Source: Odobenus rosmarus divergens
Lineage: Eukaryota; Chordata; Mammalia; Carnivora; Odobenidae
NCBI RefSeq assembly: GCF_000321225.1
Contig: NW_004451410.1
Location: forward strand, 186,001 to 250,000
Direction of reading: 5' to 3'
Length of the DNA stretch: 64,000 nt
Position numbers and translations under genes: made by a program
The notes under the pieces: model-generated
Told to the model about the DNA's origin: nothing
The model's input: only the letters and a program-made list of their open reading frames with translations
Databases searched by the model: none
Shown here: piece after piece, positions 1 to 10,953 of the stretch
Position numbering within the stretch: the first letter of the stretch is position 1
Layout of the letters: every line of letters begins with the position of its first letter

Positions 1-944
1 CTGGAGCCCAGAGCCAGGCTTCCTCACAAGGCAGGCCACACGGCGCATCTGTACATAACCATGTGGGGCGTCCAAAGCACCACAAACCTCAGGAACTCAG
101 GACATGCCTCATGTCTTCACGTGGAGAAAGCCTCGGCTCCCGTAAATATCATATCACAATTTACAATCCCCACGGCAGGGGACATATGTCCTTTGAAGGC
201 CAAACTTGGGGCTGATTTAGAAAGCAGACACATGAAATGAATTGTCTCACAAAGATTTAAATGATGTTTCCATGGCTTTGAGGGTCTAAAACTCTGAAGG
301 ATCATTGACCCATCGGATTTAGACAACACAGCCCTCCTCTATGTTGTCGGATGTGTTGGTAAAGTAGAATTGGGGGCACAGACATTTCTAGTACCTTCAA
401 AAATTCAAATTAATACATAAAATACATTTGTAGAGACAACCAGTGGCACTTACCTGACAATGGCATAATTTTTCTACACAAAGATCTTTATCCAAAAAAA
501 AAATTTCTGAGAAATTGTTCCCCCCGTTTCCTTTCTCATAAGATTTGATGTCCAACCTGTCTTTTCGTGTTTTCATCTGAAAAGAAAATACTGCAACATA
601 CTAAAGATGTGCGCTTGCACACTGTCTGATTTTGACAACACAATACAACCAGCAAATTAGACTTGCTTTAGCTCAGCATCTCACAGTGCCGGGCTCCAGG
701 TGCCAAGCCTGTCGGGTGACACATGAATAGCCATGTCCTAACCATCGGAATCATTCCCTAAAGACGCCCTCGAAGCCTTCCCCGATTTCAACCTCACTGC
801 ACTTTTTTGACAATAGGCTACTGCAATGAGCCATAAACTAGTCAATGTTTTCTAACAAATGAGCAATAATATTCCACTGGGTTGGGCCTTAGAAAGGACT
901 TGAGTTGTTACTTTTTCAAATTACACCCAAAGTTTTCAAAGGCA
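1..944. other. Unassigned AT-rich unique DNA
   Basis: I recognise no interspersed repeat here and no credible exon. The short minus-strand frame at 117-329 has no recognisable protein similarity. The stretch is mixed in composition with short A runs. It could hold conserved non-coding sequence, but this cannot be shown from one genome. Confidence 0.4.
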
Positions 945-1355
945 CAGTATATTCATTCATGTAACGCATATTTGGTGATCCCCTGCTCTGTGTCAGACTT
1001 TTCTAACCAGTAATGACACAGCCCTGGAGAAGCACAGAGTTCTGCGGGTTCATGCGCCTACATCCTGGGGGAGGAAGCATTCTGTAAACAAGTAAACAAG
1101 AAGACAGGTGCTCTGAAGCATGACATGACACAGCGTGTTGGAGTGATGGGGATGGGCGAATTTAGCAAGGATGTCAGGAATGCTTCTCTCTGCAGGTGGC
1201 ATTGGAGCCAAGACCTGAGAACAAAAGGAAACAAGCATGGGAAAACATGCAGAGCATTACTGCAGGCAGAGGAGCTTGGAGGAAAGGGGAGGTGTGAAAA
1301 GGTTTGGGAAAATCAGGGAATAGGGTAAAAAAAGTTGGTTTAAACACATTGAGCA
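945..1355 (-). repeat. L2 LINE 3' region fragment
   Basis: The plus strand reads as the reverse complement of the mammalian L2 3' end. It has ATTCATTCATGTAA, then a degenerate 'CTCTGTGTCAGAC' module (the usual form is CTATGTGCCAGGCAC), then text resembling 'GTAAACAAGTAAACAAG' and the 'AGGAATGCTTC' stretch further into L2. The copy is heavily diverged, as expected for an ancient LINE. Similar modules lie at 17555-17960 and 49462-49575. Confidence 0.6.
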
Positions 1356-1589
1356 CAGGGAATCATAAAGTGAGATAAAGCTAGAGACCAAACTTTATAA
1401 AACCATAAAGACTTTGGATTATTTTTGCTCTGGGTTATTGGAGAATTTAAGAAAGAGAGATTTCCATATTATAATATCAAACGCTTACACAGATGCTGTT
1501 CTAAGAACTTTAATGTGGTTTTATTTTTCTTCAGAATAATTATTACCCTTTGGCATTATAGTACATATTTATTCATTTCCGTGGTCATT

Positions 1590-1712
1590 TCCTGCAATAG
1601 TAAGCAAACTCCATTAAAGCCAATGTTTTTGTCTGTGTGGACCACGGCCGCATCAACAGTGTCCATATTGGTCGTGTGGCACATAGTAGATGCTCAATAA
1701 ATATTTCAGGGA
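1590..1712 (+). repeat. L2 LINE 3' terminus
   Basis: This ends in the characteristic L2/MIR-type tail 'GGCACATAGTAGATGCTCAA' followed by TAAATATTT (1678-1709). Upstream is a diverged 'CTGTGTGGACC' stretch in the place of the usual L2 3' UTR text. It is an old fragment. A MIR tail is the alternative reading, because the two families share this terminus. Confidence 0.6.
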
Positions 1713-2029
1713 AAAAAATGAGGAAAGGGATGAAGACCAGAGACAGGACAGTTAGGAGATGAAAATCTGGGGTCTGCTGTGGTTCTATCGAATGTGAGAC
1801 ATTTTTTCAAGCATGTACATGAGATGTCAAGTGAACAGTTTGCTATACAAGTTTGGAGCTCGGAGTAATCAGGACCAGAGAAATAAATTTGGAATTATTC
1901 ACATACAAACAGCCATGGGCCTTCCTGAGATAGTTGAAACAACTGAAAACAATAATCCCAGTAATAATAATAATATATTATTTATCAAGTGCTTGTGACA
2001 TGTTAGACACTTGGCTAGAAAGGCAAAAC
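1713..2029. other. Unassigned AT-rich DNA with short AAT repeat
   Basis: No repeat family is recognised apart from a short (AAT)n-like run near 1961-1981. The open frame at 1813-1998 runs through it and has no recognisable homology. Confidence 0.4.
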
Positions 2030-2641
2030 TCTTCTCTTGGCTTGGTTTGCATCTCACTTCTCATTTTGCTTTTTATTCCTTAACCACACCTTGCAAGCCT
2101 TAAAGGATCAACCTTTTTAAAATAATTGGAATGGAAAACTTCCAAAATAATTAGCTCCATCTTAAAGGAAATTAAAGCTTTGACTCCTTGAGAACATAGA
2201 AGGAACTGTACCTTTTAATGTCATAATAAGTAAAATAATGAGCCCGAGTCTGCTTTCAAGAGCAGCAAAAATGGAAACCAGCAGAATACATTCAACACTG
2301 TCCCATTCTGGATTGGAGGCCACCATGATGCATTAAATGAAAATTCAACGGCATGAAGATTTTTAACATCCTTTGTCCCCCTCAATCCTCTTCCATTCAT
2401 ATATGAAGATCTGGCTGAAAATCTTCTCCTGTGAGTTGTATATTTTTGTCTTTCCCTCCTAAGTACAAAACATTTTTACTGCTATTTCCCACAATTCTGA
2501 GAAGGAGGAACACAGAGGCAATTCTGACAAACTTGGGGAAGTACCTAAATCAATGCCCAAGGCTGTTCAATAAACGGAGGGAATTAAGGAATTAAAGCTT
2601 GCTCTATATGCTCTTTACAATTGTACTGCTAGTTTTTTTTT
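2030..2641. other. Low-repeat block, candidate conserved non-coding DNA
   Basis: About 600 bp have no recognisable repeat. The block is rich in ATTA/TAAT cores (for example AAATAATTAGC near 2143-2153), with no open frame of note. This composition is typical of conserved developmental enhancers, but also of ordinary AT-rich DNA. Conservation is an inference, not an observation. Confidence 0.25.
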
Positions 2642-2869
2642 AAGAATACAATAAGCTAGGGTGCCTGGGTGGCTCAGTTGGTTAAGGGACTGCCTTCGGC
2701 TCAGGTCATGATCCTGGAGTCCCAGGATCGAGTCCCGCATCGGGCTCCCTGCTCAGCAGGGAGTCTGCTTCTCCCTCTGACCCTCTTCCCTCTTGTGCTC
2801 TCTCTCTCTCATCCTCTCTCTCTCAAAAAAATAAATAAAATCTTTAAAAAAAAAGAATACAATAAGCTA
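2642..2869 (+). mobile_element. Can-SINE (SINEC, tRNA-Lys-derived), young copy
   Basis: This is a full-length carnivore SINE. The body is 2659-2852 and is flanked by a perfect 17-bp target-site duplication, AAGAATACAATAAGCTA, at 2642-2658 and 2853-2869. RNA polymerase III box A (TGGCTCAGTTGG, 2670-2681) and box B (GGATCGAGTCC, 2725-2735) are present. A TC-rich tract, AATAAA-type signals and an A-rich tail follow. The intact duplication and low divergence suggest a fairly recent insertion. The open frame through it is SINE-derived and is not a gene. Confidence 0.97.
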
Positions 2870-3149
2870 TATAAACTTAATACTCTTCTATTACTACTCA
2901 ATACTGTTTCACAGACTCCCACACTCAAGTGAGTCATCTACCAAAAGAGAAATCACCAGAGAGGGAACCAGAAACATAACATCCTGTTTATGTAGTTGCT
3001 TCTCCTTCAATTAGTTACTTAGTAGACCAAAGAGAATCCCTATGCCCATCCCTGGTTCTGGAAGGTTCCGGCATTTGAGACTCATCTGGACTGAGTCCAG
3101 GTATTTAATAGTTAAGTGGCATTTTGCCCAGCATTTGCCACACTAGATT

Positions 3150-3300
3150 TCTTTTTTTAACATATAGATCCCCTCTGGTTTGCCTGCACTGTCCCAGTTT
3201 ATAGAACTTGTCCTGGAACAACCATTATTAGTGCCCCTTTTGCTCAAAAATGACCCCGAGTAGACAATAAATTATATGACCATACAGTAGTGTGGGATTC
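3150..3300. mobile_element. Old non-autonomous DNA transposon relic (hAT-like)
   Basis: The stretch combines 'GTTTGCCTGCACTGTCCCAG' (3180-3199), a central 'CATTATTAGTGCCCCTTTT' stretch (about 3222-3240), and 'ACAATAAATTATATGACCAT' near the far end. I recognise this as the body of a short palindromic mammalian element whose ends read GGTGACCAT. I cannot name the family safely. The termini are eroded and no clear target duplication is visible. Confidence 0.45.
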
Positions 3301-4019
3301 ATTCATGGTCATTCCGGGTGAGCACATTTTATCCCATGCTCACTAAGCAAACCTCCTCAGTCCCTGAAAGGGAATTCCCTTCCCTCACAGACTTCAAAAA
3401 CTTGAATCTCTTCATGGGGTTTTCTTTAGGGATGGAAAAGATTTTATTTCTCTAATAATGTGAGAAGTACATATTTCCCTTGGTTCAATAGAACCTTTCA
3501 CTTAACTGCCTTCCTTGAAAGCTCACATTCCCTGCATATCCTCTTGAACATCTCTGTTAGGGGCAACTGGTTTATGTAATCTTAGCGGATTTATAGTTTA
3601 TAGATCAGAGCTCTGTGGCCTGTCGTTTCTCCCTTCAATAAACATTACACACACTCAGCTCTTCATGAGGTGGGTTTTGGTTTCCAAACCAGTGGTTAGA
3701 ATCGATAGCTTAAGAACTGAACTGAAACAGAACTGGATGCTTATTAGGTCTCAGCCAGAGGGCCAAGACAATGTCAGTCTAGCATTATGTCCTGCTTTGG
3801 AGGATGCTGTTGACAATCAGCTGTGGCTCAACTGGTTTCAGTGAGGTTCTCTGTCTACAAGACAACAGTCAGAGAGGAGGGAACTTCCTCTATCCACACT
3901 GCACTCAGTATATGCTGTCCCTCTTAGCAATGATTAGAAGGAAAACTGAGTTTTGATTTGTAATGCATTTAATTTTTTCTTTAAGTTATTCATTATAGCT
4001 CCCTTAGATACCATAAGAA
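3301..4019. other. Unassigned DNA
   Basis: I recognise no gene, RNA or clear interspersed repeat. GC is moderate and short stop-rich frames occur on both strands. Confidence 0.4.
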
Positions 4020-4257
4020 AAACAATAGCAATAACTAACATTTATATAATGTTCCCTGGGCGCCAGGCACTGCTCTAGGCACTGTAAACATATTAGCATT
4101 CATGCTCACTAATTCCCTGGGTGGTTGGTACCATTATTACCACCAATTCAGAGACCAGGTAGCAGAAGCTGAGGCTGTCACGTGACTTGCTTGTGCCCAC
4201 ACAGTGAATAGGTGGCAGAACTGGGATACAACCCAGGTCTCCTGGCTCCAGAGTGCA
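4020..4257 (-). repeat. MIR SINE
   Basis: This is a near full-length MIR in reverse orientation. It reads GCGCCAGGCACTGCTCTAGG, then a 'TAATTCCCTGGGTGGTTGGTA' type core ending in a run of ATTATTACC. Next come 'GCTTGTGCCCACACAGTGAA' and 'GGTGGCAGAACTGGGATACA', then an 'ACCCAGGTCTCCTGGCTCCA' end. The order of modules matches the reverse complement of MIR. Confidence 0.9.
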
Positions 4258-4964
4258 ATTCAGCTTCTCCACCTCTCTTCCTTGCTTCCTTTACCCTGAC
4301 CTCCCTCCCCAAATTTACCTTCATTTTACAGAATAACAATAATAATAACAACAAGAATAAGAACAAAGAAAAATGAAAAGGAGGGCCTTATTTATGCCAC
4401 ATCATAGTGCCAGGACTCCAGACTGTAAATGTCCAGTGGGTTATAGAAGCCTCTTATCTGTGTTCATCATGGGAGTTCCTTTCTTTTAACTTTAAATTAT
4501 GTGTCCAAGAAACTCACAAACAACATATGAGCAGTATTTAAGAATTTGCTTTTGGAAAAAAATGTGAATGCTCTGAAATGTGCATTGAGGCATCTTCTAG
4601 AAAATACCATTATATTAGCTGTAAAAGCTGAAAAAATTGCATCCTTCTGATATTATTATGCACTTACCTGACTTCAGAGAGAGAATCAATGAAATGAAAG
4701 ACAAGAAATAGAGTAGGTAAAATTCTCTTATGACATTTTCCAAAGGACTCTGAAGAGCAAATATTATAAAGGGAGAGGAGAAATGATATTACTGGATACA
4801 TTAAATTTTGGAAGTACTTTGGGTTAGGTCTTCAAGATCTATGGAGGAAAATGGTTTAAATGAAGTTTCTATTAGAAGACCTTGCTATATAAAGGCCTAG
4901 ACTAAAGATTGATTAATTGATTTCAAATTCCATCCATTTAATTATCCTATAAGTAATATTATAT
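4258..4964. other. Unassigned AT-rich DNA
   Basis: It includes a short (AAT/AAC)n patch near 4330-4352. No coding or RNA signal is recognised. The minus-strand frame at 4178-4366 starts in this patch and runs into the MIR. Confidence 0.4.
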
Positions 4965-5112
4965 AGTGTAAGTATATATATATGAATATAATATATATGA
5001 GTATGCATTATATATGTAGTATATTATATACTTACATATATGAGTATTCTAGTATTATATATTATGTATAAGTATATACAAATATGGTGTGTATATATAT
5101 ATATATACTTGT
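4965..5112. repeat. AT-rich simple repeat (TATA-rich)
   Basis: About 150 bp of imperfect alternating TA with ATATATGAGTAT units, ending in a purer TA run near 5091-5106. It is partly self-complementary, so it could form cruciform structures and would be length-variable. Confidence 0.9.
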
Positions 5113-5119
5113 ACTGTAT

Positions 5120-5870
5120 ACTTATTAAAAGGTGTTCAGATCACCAATTTCCAATGTAGGGGAGGGGGTTTCTCCACACCAACAACTGTCTGTGATCCAG
5201 CTGGATGCCCTACAATTTAACTCAATTCTGACACTATCTACCCCGAGATAGCATCCGATCCCATAGGTTAAGGGCTCAGACCCACAAGACTGCCCTCCCA
5301 ACCCTGTTCAGATGTCAGTTGCAAGTTCAGGTTGTTACCTGTACTTCTGTCTGACTGGCTATAAAATCAGAGGTTCCCATGACCCCCTCCTCCATTTTGA
5401 TTAATTTGCTAGAGTGGCTCACAGAACTCAGAGGAATATTTTACTTGCCAAATTACTAGTTTATTATAAAAAGATATATAACTCAGGAACACAGATGAAA
5501 GACATGCATAGGGCAGGAAATGGGGAAAGAGTGTGAAGTTTCCACACCTTCTCCAGGTGCACCTCTCTTTCAGCACCAACATGTGCTCCCCAACCCAGGA
5601 GCTCTCCAAACCCCATTTTTTTGGAATTTTACAGAGGCTTCATTAAATGGGCATGATTGATTAAATCATTGGCCTTTGGTGATTAATTCAACCTTTAGCC
5701 TCTCTCCCCTTCTTGGAGGTCAAAGGGTGGGACTGAAATTTCCAACCCTCCATTCACAGTTGGTTCCCTTGGCAACCAGTCCCCATCCGTAGGTGCTTTC
5801 CAGAAGTTAAGGTAACATTAACAAAAACCCAGTTGTGGAGGAAAGGAGCTTGTTATGAATAAAAAGACCC
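5120..5870. repeat. Solo LTR of an ancient endogenous retrovirus
   Basis: I recognise the LTR modules 'TTTGCTAGAGTGGCTCACAG' (5406-5425), 'TTTATTATAAAAAG', 'GGGCATGATTGATTAAATCA' (5649-5668) and 'GGTTCCCTTGGCAACCAGTC' (5762-5781). A 'GAAAGGAGCTTGTTATGAAT' end follows (5841-5860). A second, more diverged copy of the same family lies at 20830-21890 in the same orientation. The exact family name and sense strand are uncertain. No flanking retroviral genes remain nearby. Confidence 0.65.
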
Positions 5871-6023
5871 CCATTTCACCTTTATGACTTTGGAGGAATT
5901 TCAGTAACTGAGGACAAGAGACTAAATACTATGTCAAAGATGTTTCCATTGCTCTTGTGGCTCAGGTGTTCCACGAACTTTGGGAGCTATCAACCAGAAA
6001 CTGAAGGAAAATCAAATATATAT

Positions 6024-6250
6024 AAGAAATATATTTTGGGGGGCGCCTGGGTGGCTCAGTTGGTTAAGCGACTGCCTTCGGCTCAGGTCATGGTCCTGGA
6101 GTCCTGGGATCGAGTCCCGCATCGGGCTCCCTGCTCAGCAGGGGGTCTGCTTCTCCCTCTGACCCTCTTCCCTCTCATGCTCTCTCTCTATCTCATTCTC
6201 TCTCTCAAATAAATAAATAAAATTAAAAAAAAAAAAGAAATATATTTTGG
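6024..6250 (+). mobile_element. Can-SINE (SINEC), young copy
   Basis: The body is 6040-6234, flanked by a perfect 16-bp duplication, AAGAAATATATTTTGG, at 6024-6039 and 6235-6250. Box A (TGGCTCAGTTGG, 6052-6063) and box B (GGATCGAGTCC, 6107-6117) are intact. The TC tract and A-rich tail with AAATAAATAAATAAAA are present. It is very close to the copy at 2642-2869, so both come from the same recently active subfamily. Confidence 0.97.
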
Positions 6251-6414
6251 TCATCTGAGTGACCAAATGACCATATTGTGACCAAATCACAATATTACAT
6301 AGACTAATAAAAGTGCATATACATATATACATATGTTATATATGTTTGTGTGTATACTTATATAAATATTAGTGTAAGCATATAGTATATAAGGCTTTTC
6401 TCAAACTTAAAAGA

Positions 6415-6990
6415 TACCTGTCTGTAGAAATGTATAAACCTTTGAAGGGGAGAAAAACATATTGCCCCAAAATATACCTCTGGCATATTGATTATCTTAG
6501 GCTGATTATTTTTGAAAGGCTGCAGACACAATAGAAGTTGCCCGTTTGTGAGGAAAAGTTACATTTATAAGGGAAATCACTATTTGTAAGGGTGTTTCCC
6601 TCTCTGTACCAGGAAGAGGATAACTAAATCTATAGAAACTCTTATCAGAGGGGAGGGCAAGGACGTAAATCCACATAACAGCTTTACACTTGTCTAATGT
6701 GCTTTTCCTGATTACCTCCATAATTGGCTCTTCCCACCCCACCCCCCATTCCTCAACATCTTTCCTCTGTCTTCAACTGGAAATGGTAATGAAGTTGGTG
6801 GCTTGTAGCACTTGGGGGAGTTACTCAGTTTTCCCAGGGCTCTCCCATGTGTACAGGAGGTATGCATGTTATTAAACTTCTGCCTGTTTTTCTCTTGTTA
6901 GTCTATCTTTTATTACGGGGTGGAAGGGGCATGTCTCAGCCAAGAAACTAGAAAAGTAGAGGGAAAATTATTTTTCCTCCCTTACACATA
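6415..6990 (+). repeat. Solo LTR, carnivore-type endogenous retrovirus
   Basis: The sequence has solo-LTR organisation. Its 3' part holds a polyadenylation signal context 'GTTATTAAACTTCTGCC' (about 6870-6885), a T-rich stretch, then a 'CCAAGAAACTAGAAAAGTAG' (about 6940-6959) and 'TTTTTCCTCCCTTACA' terminus. Upstream text 'GCCCCAAAATATACCTC' and 'TAAGGGAAATCACTATTTG' matches an LTR pattern I associate with carnivore genomes. A diverged relative is found at 37738-38397. The 5' boundary is approximate and the family name is not certain. Confidence 0.55.
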
Positions 6991-7035
6991 TGAGTATTAT
7001 CCAGCTTGATGGAAGTATCTCACTTTATATCTTTG

Positions 7036-7480
7036 CCACGGTGTTGTTGGGGGAAAAGATATTTCTCTGTCTTAAGTTTCTTCTAGCTGAACTAAGAATC
7101 AGATTGACATGAAATAGATTAACAGGAGAAAATCAAATTTAATTTTGTACCTACTGGGAATCCACACAAACAGGAAATTCCAAAGACAGGCAACATAAGA
7201 CTTGTATGATATCCTGAGCTAAGGAGAGGGGTAGGGGTCTGGGCACACAAAGGGGAGGAAGACCATTAGCAGGAAAATGAGAGATGTCTAGAAAACAAAG
7301 GTTGCCCTGTTATGCAGATGAGTTTCTTAGGTAAAGAGGAATCTCTGTTAATAACTCTCTTCCAGGTCCCACTGGCAGTTGAGGGGTAGGTAAAGAGCTT
7401 TTCCTGAATATGCTGGATTTTGATTACTTTTAACTCAAAATAATTTTCATGCCAAAGTGTCCCATCTTGGGGTTGATTAG
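7036..7480. repeat. Probable second LTR-like interspersed repeat
   Basis: The block begins near 'GTTGTTGGGGGAAAAGATA' and continues through 'CTTCTAGCTGAACTAAGAAT', 'AGGAGAAAATCAAATTTAA' and 'GGAATCCACACAAACAGG'. The last recognisable part is a 'GAGGAAGACCATTAGCAGG' stretch. I recognise this as an interspersed repeat pattern, probably an LTR, but cannot name it. It starts about 45 bp after the LTR at 6415-6990. Confidence 0.4.
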
Positions 7481-8739
7481 CCTTTGGTCCCTATGCTGTA
7501 AGTACAGCATCATCTTACCTTCCTGTCACAACTATTTGGTGACATCTCATGACTTCAATAAAACACACTTGTTAACACAGCAAAACTCATTCTCTGAGGA
7601 AATGAAGATGCCTTTTAAGGGACTGATGATGAAATAGAAAGCACCACCAGAAACAACAGAAAATTAACAGGACCACATATACACTTTCAGAACAAACAGC
7701 TCCTTATTTTCATCTTGATCAGGGATATGCTATATAATGACAATGATTTGAAAACAGCCATTTAAAAAATGGCAAATTTATTAGTGGCTAAATTTATACT
7801 CCTGAAGCTATAAAAAGCAGTGTTTATTATATATATATATATATATATAGTATCATTATATATTAATAATGATGTTAAGGTTGCACTGGAAGGTATACTG
7901 AAAATCCACATCACAAGCCTTGGTGATTTAATTTACACAGCAGAAAGATGTGTCTTTTTAAGGGATTAATGACAGAATTTCTTGCTCTTCAAAAATATGA
8001 CATTTTTGGTGCTTAATCTTATTAGTAAATAAGAGTCAACATTCTTCCTCATTTAAGAATACATACAAATTCCTTAGGCATATCCCCTATAAGTGCACTC
8101 AGCCTCTACCACTATTACCTGAGAACCAGATCCAGTTCATTCTCAAAGAGGTTTGGACCCCATGGGGAGCAGAACAGAACCGAAGATACCATTTCATTGA
8201 GTCTCCTGAATCACAGGTCATGGCAGAGACCAGCCACCGAATATTGTGCCCTAAAGATACCCTTAGCATTTTCATGTTTGAACCCTGGGTATGTGACACT
8301 CACTAGTTATTCATAAACTGATCTCACACAGACTGTACTCTGGGAGCCCAATTTTTTGATCACATGAAATAGGGCTAAAAATTTAGTATTTATCTGTTTC
8401 AGGGTTTTGATAATATTAAAATAGAATAATATAGGTAAAGTGGTCTTTAAATTATAAAACTACAAATGCTAACCATTTCTATTAGAAGCAACACCAACTG
8501 GGAAAAAAATGTGTATCTTCTTTAATCTCCCCACCTCTTTAGTGGATGTTTTGATGAGGTTGATTTTAGAGCAGGATTCAATAATAAAATAACAACAACG
8601 ATAGTAGAAATGTTGAAGATGTAGAGTCTGCGAGTACTTTTAGTACTTTTTTAAGCAGAAAAATTTAGAGGTCCCTGGAAAAAGAAAGACAGAAAGAGCT
8701 TTGTTGACTTAAGAGGAGTCATTTTAGGCCCCCAGCTAT
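7481..8739. other. Unassigned AT-rich DNA with a TA microsatellite
   Basis: It contains a short (TA)n run at 7827-7849. Otherwise no repeat, exon or RNA gene is recognised. The frame at 8099-8299 has no recognisable homology. Confidence 0.4.
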
Positions 8740-9575
8740 TTTCATGATCTAGGACCAACTGGCTCTATTTGCCCAAGAGCAGTTCCTGCAGAATTTCCTA
8801 GGAGGCATTGGAATCACAAAGGAATGCAAAAACCTCAGGAGTTAAGGATTTTAAGGGACCAAAAGGAATGCCAAACCTAACAGTCTCTACCAGGCCTGGA
8901 AATAGCCTAACCGTATCAGCGACTGTCAATCGGTGGCAAAACTCCCAGTGCTGCTTCAGAAGTAAAAGTTTACCTAATACACATTCTTGAGTCATTTTTG
9001 CAGGATGTAACCCCTTTGCTCACTCAAACACCAGGCTAACTGGGGCCAGATAATTGATGACACCAACCCTTGCTGGTCCTCCTGATTTCAATCAACCAGG
9101 ACCTGACTCTGTCAAGTTAGGATGAATTTTGCCTCAATTCTATAATGAACTCTCCATTGCAAGTCCCTTTGTGAATATGCATGCACCCTTAGCTTAAAAC
9201 TTTCCCAATTTGGGGGGACACCTGGGTGGCTCAGTCGGTTAAATATCCAACTCGTGATTTCAACTCAGTCATGATCTCAGGGTCTTGGGATTGAGCCCCA
9301 TATCAGTCAGGATCCACGCTCAGCGGGGTGTCTGCTTGAGAATTCTCTCTCTCCTTCTCCCTCTGCCCCTCCCCCCCAGCTCACACCCCCTCTCTCTCCA
9401 ATAAATAAATAAAAAAAAAAAACTTCCCCAATTTTGTTGTTCTGGGAGACACTGCTTTGGGAAATATCCTGTGTTCCTCTTACTTGTTGCAAGTGAAATT
9501 CTTCCTTTTCTACTCTTGGGTTGTGTCTTTTGGCTTGACACCCACCAAGAGGTGAACCAAGTTTCAGATTACACT
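8740..9575 (+). repeat. Probable ERV solo LTR interrupted by a SINE
   Basis: The 3' part has 'TTCTGGGAGACACTGCTTTG', 'TCTTACTTGTTGCAAGTGAA', 'TTCTACTCTTGGGTTGTGTC' and 'TTGGCTTGACACCCACCAAG', then ends near CAGATTACA (9566-9574). This is typical of class I retroviral LTR 3' ends. The upstream part (8740-9211) is diverged and its boundary is approximate. The SINE at 9196-9435 splits it. No internal retroviral sequence adjoins it. Confidence 0.5.
9196..9435 (+). mobile_element. Can-SINE (older SINEC subfamily)
   Basis: The body at about 9212-9418 has a diverged box A region (TGGCTCAGTCGG, 9228-9239). The 'GATTTCAACTCAGTCATGAT' type middle is diagnostic of an older Can-SINE lineage than the copy at 2659. 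It ends with TCTCTCTCCAATAAATAAAT and an A run. The flanking duplication is imperfect: AAAACTTTCCCAATTT at 9196-9211 against AAAACTTCCCCAATTTT at 9419-9435. The insertion is therefore older, and it lies inside an LTR. Confidence 0.92.
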
Positions 9576-9619
9576 TTCATATACATTGATCTTACTTCAT
9601 CCCCAACATAACCTACAGC

Positions 9620-9750
9620 CCATGGAGAACTCAGGCACTATCATTATCAGCATTTGGTTTTACAGAAGAGAGCACTGAGATGCAATCGGATTTTGAAAAA
9701 CTTGCCTGAGAAGACTCATTAAGAAATGGGGCCAAATCTTGTCTTTCAAC
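9620..9750 (-). repeat. MIR SINE fragment
   Basis: A weak reverse MIR pattern is present: 'AGGCACTATCATTATCAG', 'GTTTTACAGAAGAGAGCACT', an 'AAAAACTTGCCTGAGAAG' stretch and 'GAAATGGGGCCAAATCTTG'. These occur in the right order but are heavily diverged. Confidence 0.5.
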
Positions 9751-10259
9751 TGCCCCACACTGCCCAAATTCAACAATATCATATATAATTACAGTTCATT
9801 GGTTCAGTGTGTAGGAAAGAAACCCTTAGACATATTTGGAAGTGCCTGAACACAGAAGCAGAGAGGATCACGGATCCTGATCATTTGCGATGCTCAGCCA
9901 CAAAGGGGCACGTGCAGGACTGCCTGGCATAAACTGGCCTGACACAACTTGGTGCATAGCTTCACCCTCCTTGCACCACAAATACACCTCTGAGGTTGTA
10001 TTTGAGTTGTCTCCACTCAGAACAGAGGATTCTCAATAAATGTTGAATAAATCTAGCATGTTGAGGATAGGGGTAATTTCAAGCATTTTTTTCTATGATT
10101 TTGTTATACTTGAGAAGAAAGAGAAATCACTTAAAGGAAATTGATGTATGAGGCTCATTTGTGCCTTTGAGACTAATTTTTTTCATCAACAAAGTAGGGA
10201 TGATAACACCTGCCAGCAAGAGGCTTTGCCTGGAAGGTGAAGGAGGAACCAAGCATTAT

Positions 10260-10620
10260 CTCAATTGTTTTCCTCTGTCTTTTGTCTTATTATTTCAAAG
10301 TCGTTAGGTGGGTTTCTCCTTAGAAAAAACTAGGAAGAAGTCTAAAAATTGCCAAGGCAGAATCCATTCCTTTAAGCCTCGTTATTACACAGTGTAATTT
10401 TGATTCACATTATTGGGAGTGAACAGCACAAACTGAAAAGGTTTTCTTTAATCATTCAATTCATCACAATGTTCCCTCAAAGGAAAAAAAAAACCAGTCA
10501 ATAATAATGTTCAAATGTAGCAATTGCTCAGAAGTAAAATACAAAAGTTCTTTTTGCTCCTTGTTCATTTAAGTATTCAGTTTTTCTTCTGAAAAACAAC
10601 CTTTCTTTCAAAGCTTTACT
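10260..10620. other. Low-repeat AT-rich block, candidate conserved non-coding DNA
   Basis: No repeat family is recognised. The stretch holds several ATTA and CAATCA-like cores and no open frame. It is flagged only because of its enhancer-like composition next to repeat-dense DNA. Confidence 0.2.
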
Positions 10621-10953
10621 TTGACAAGCATCCTCAAGATTGATGGAAAGAAGTAATCACCTAGAACTCTGTTTTCCAATCTCTTTATGCCTTTATTTTA
10701 AGGTTGCGGCTCCAACAGGGAAATAGAAGACACACTATTTAAATTCATTCAAAGGTTTAAGAAGGCAAAAATTTTATTAGAGACTTATGGAAAAGAAAGA
10801 GGGGTGATTTTTAACAGACTAGAAAACAAAAAGAGAAAATTTGCCAAAAGCCCCTGGGTCAGAGCGGTCAGACATACATGGTTAACATGAAAATATATGA
10901 GACTCCATCCTTAAAAGTGAATGCATAGTCTTAGAGGGGCAAAGCAAAAGTAC

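Noticed and set aside
2670..2735. tRNA-like box A and box B pair
   Set aside because: These are the internal polymerase III promoter of a tRNA-derived SINE, with no tRNA fold or 3' half. The same holds for the other six SINEs.
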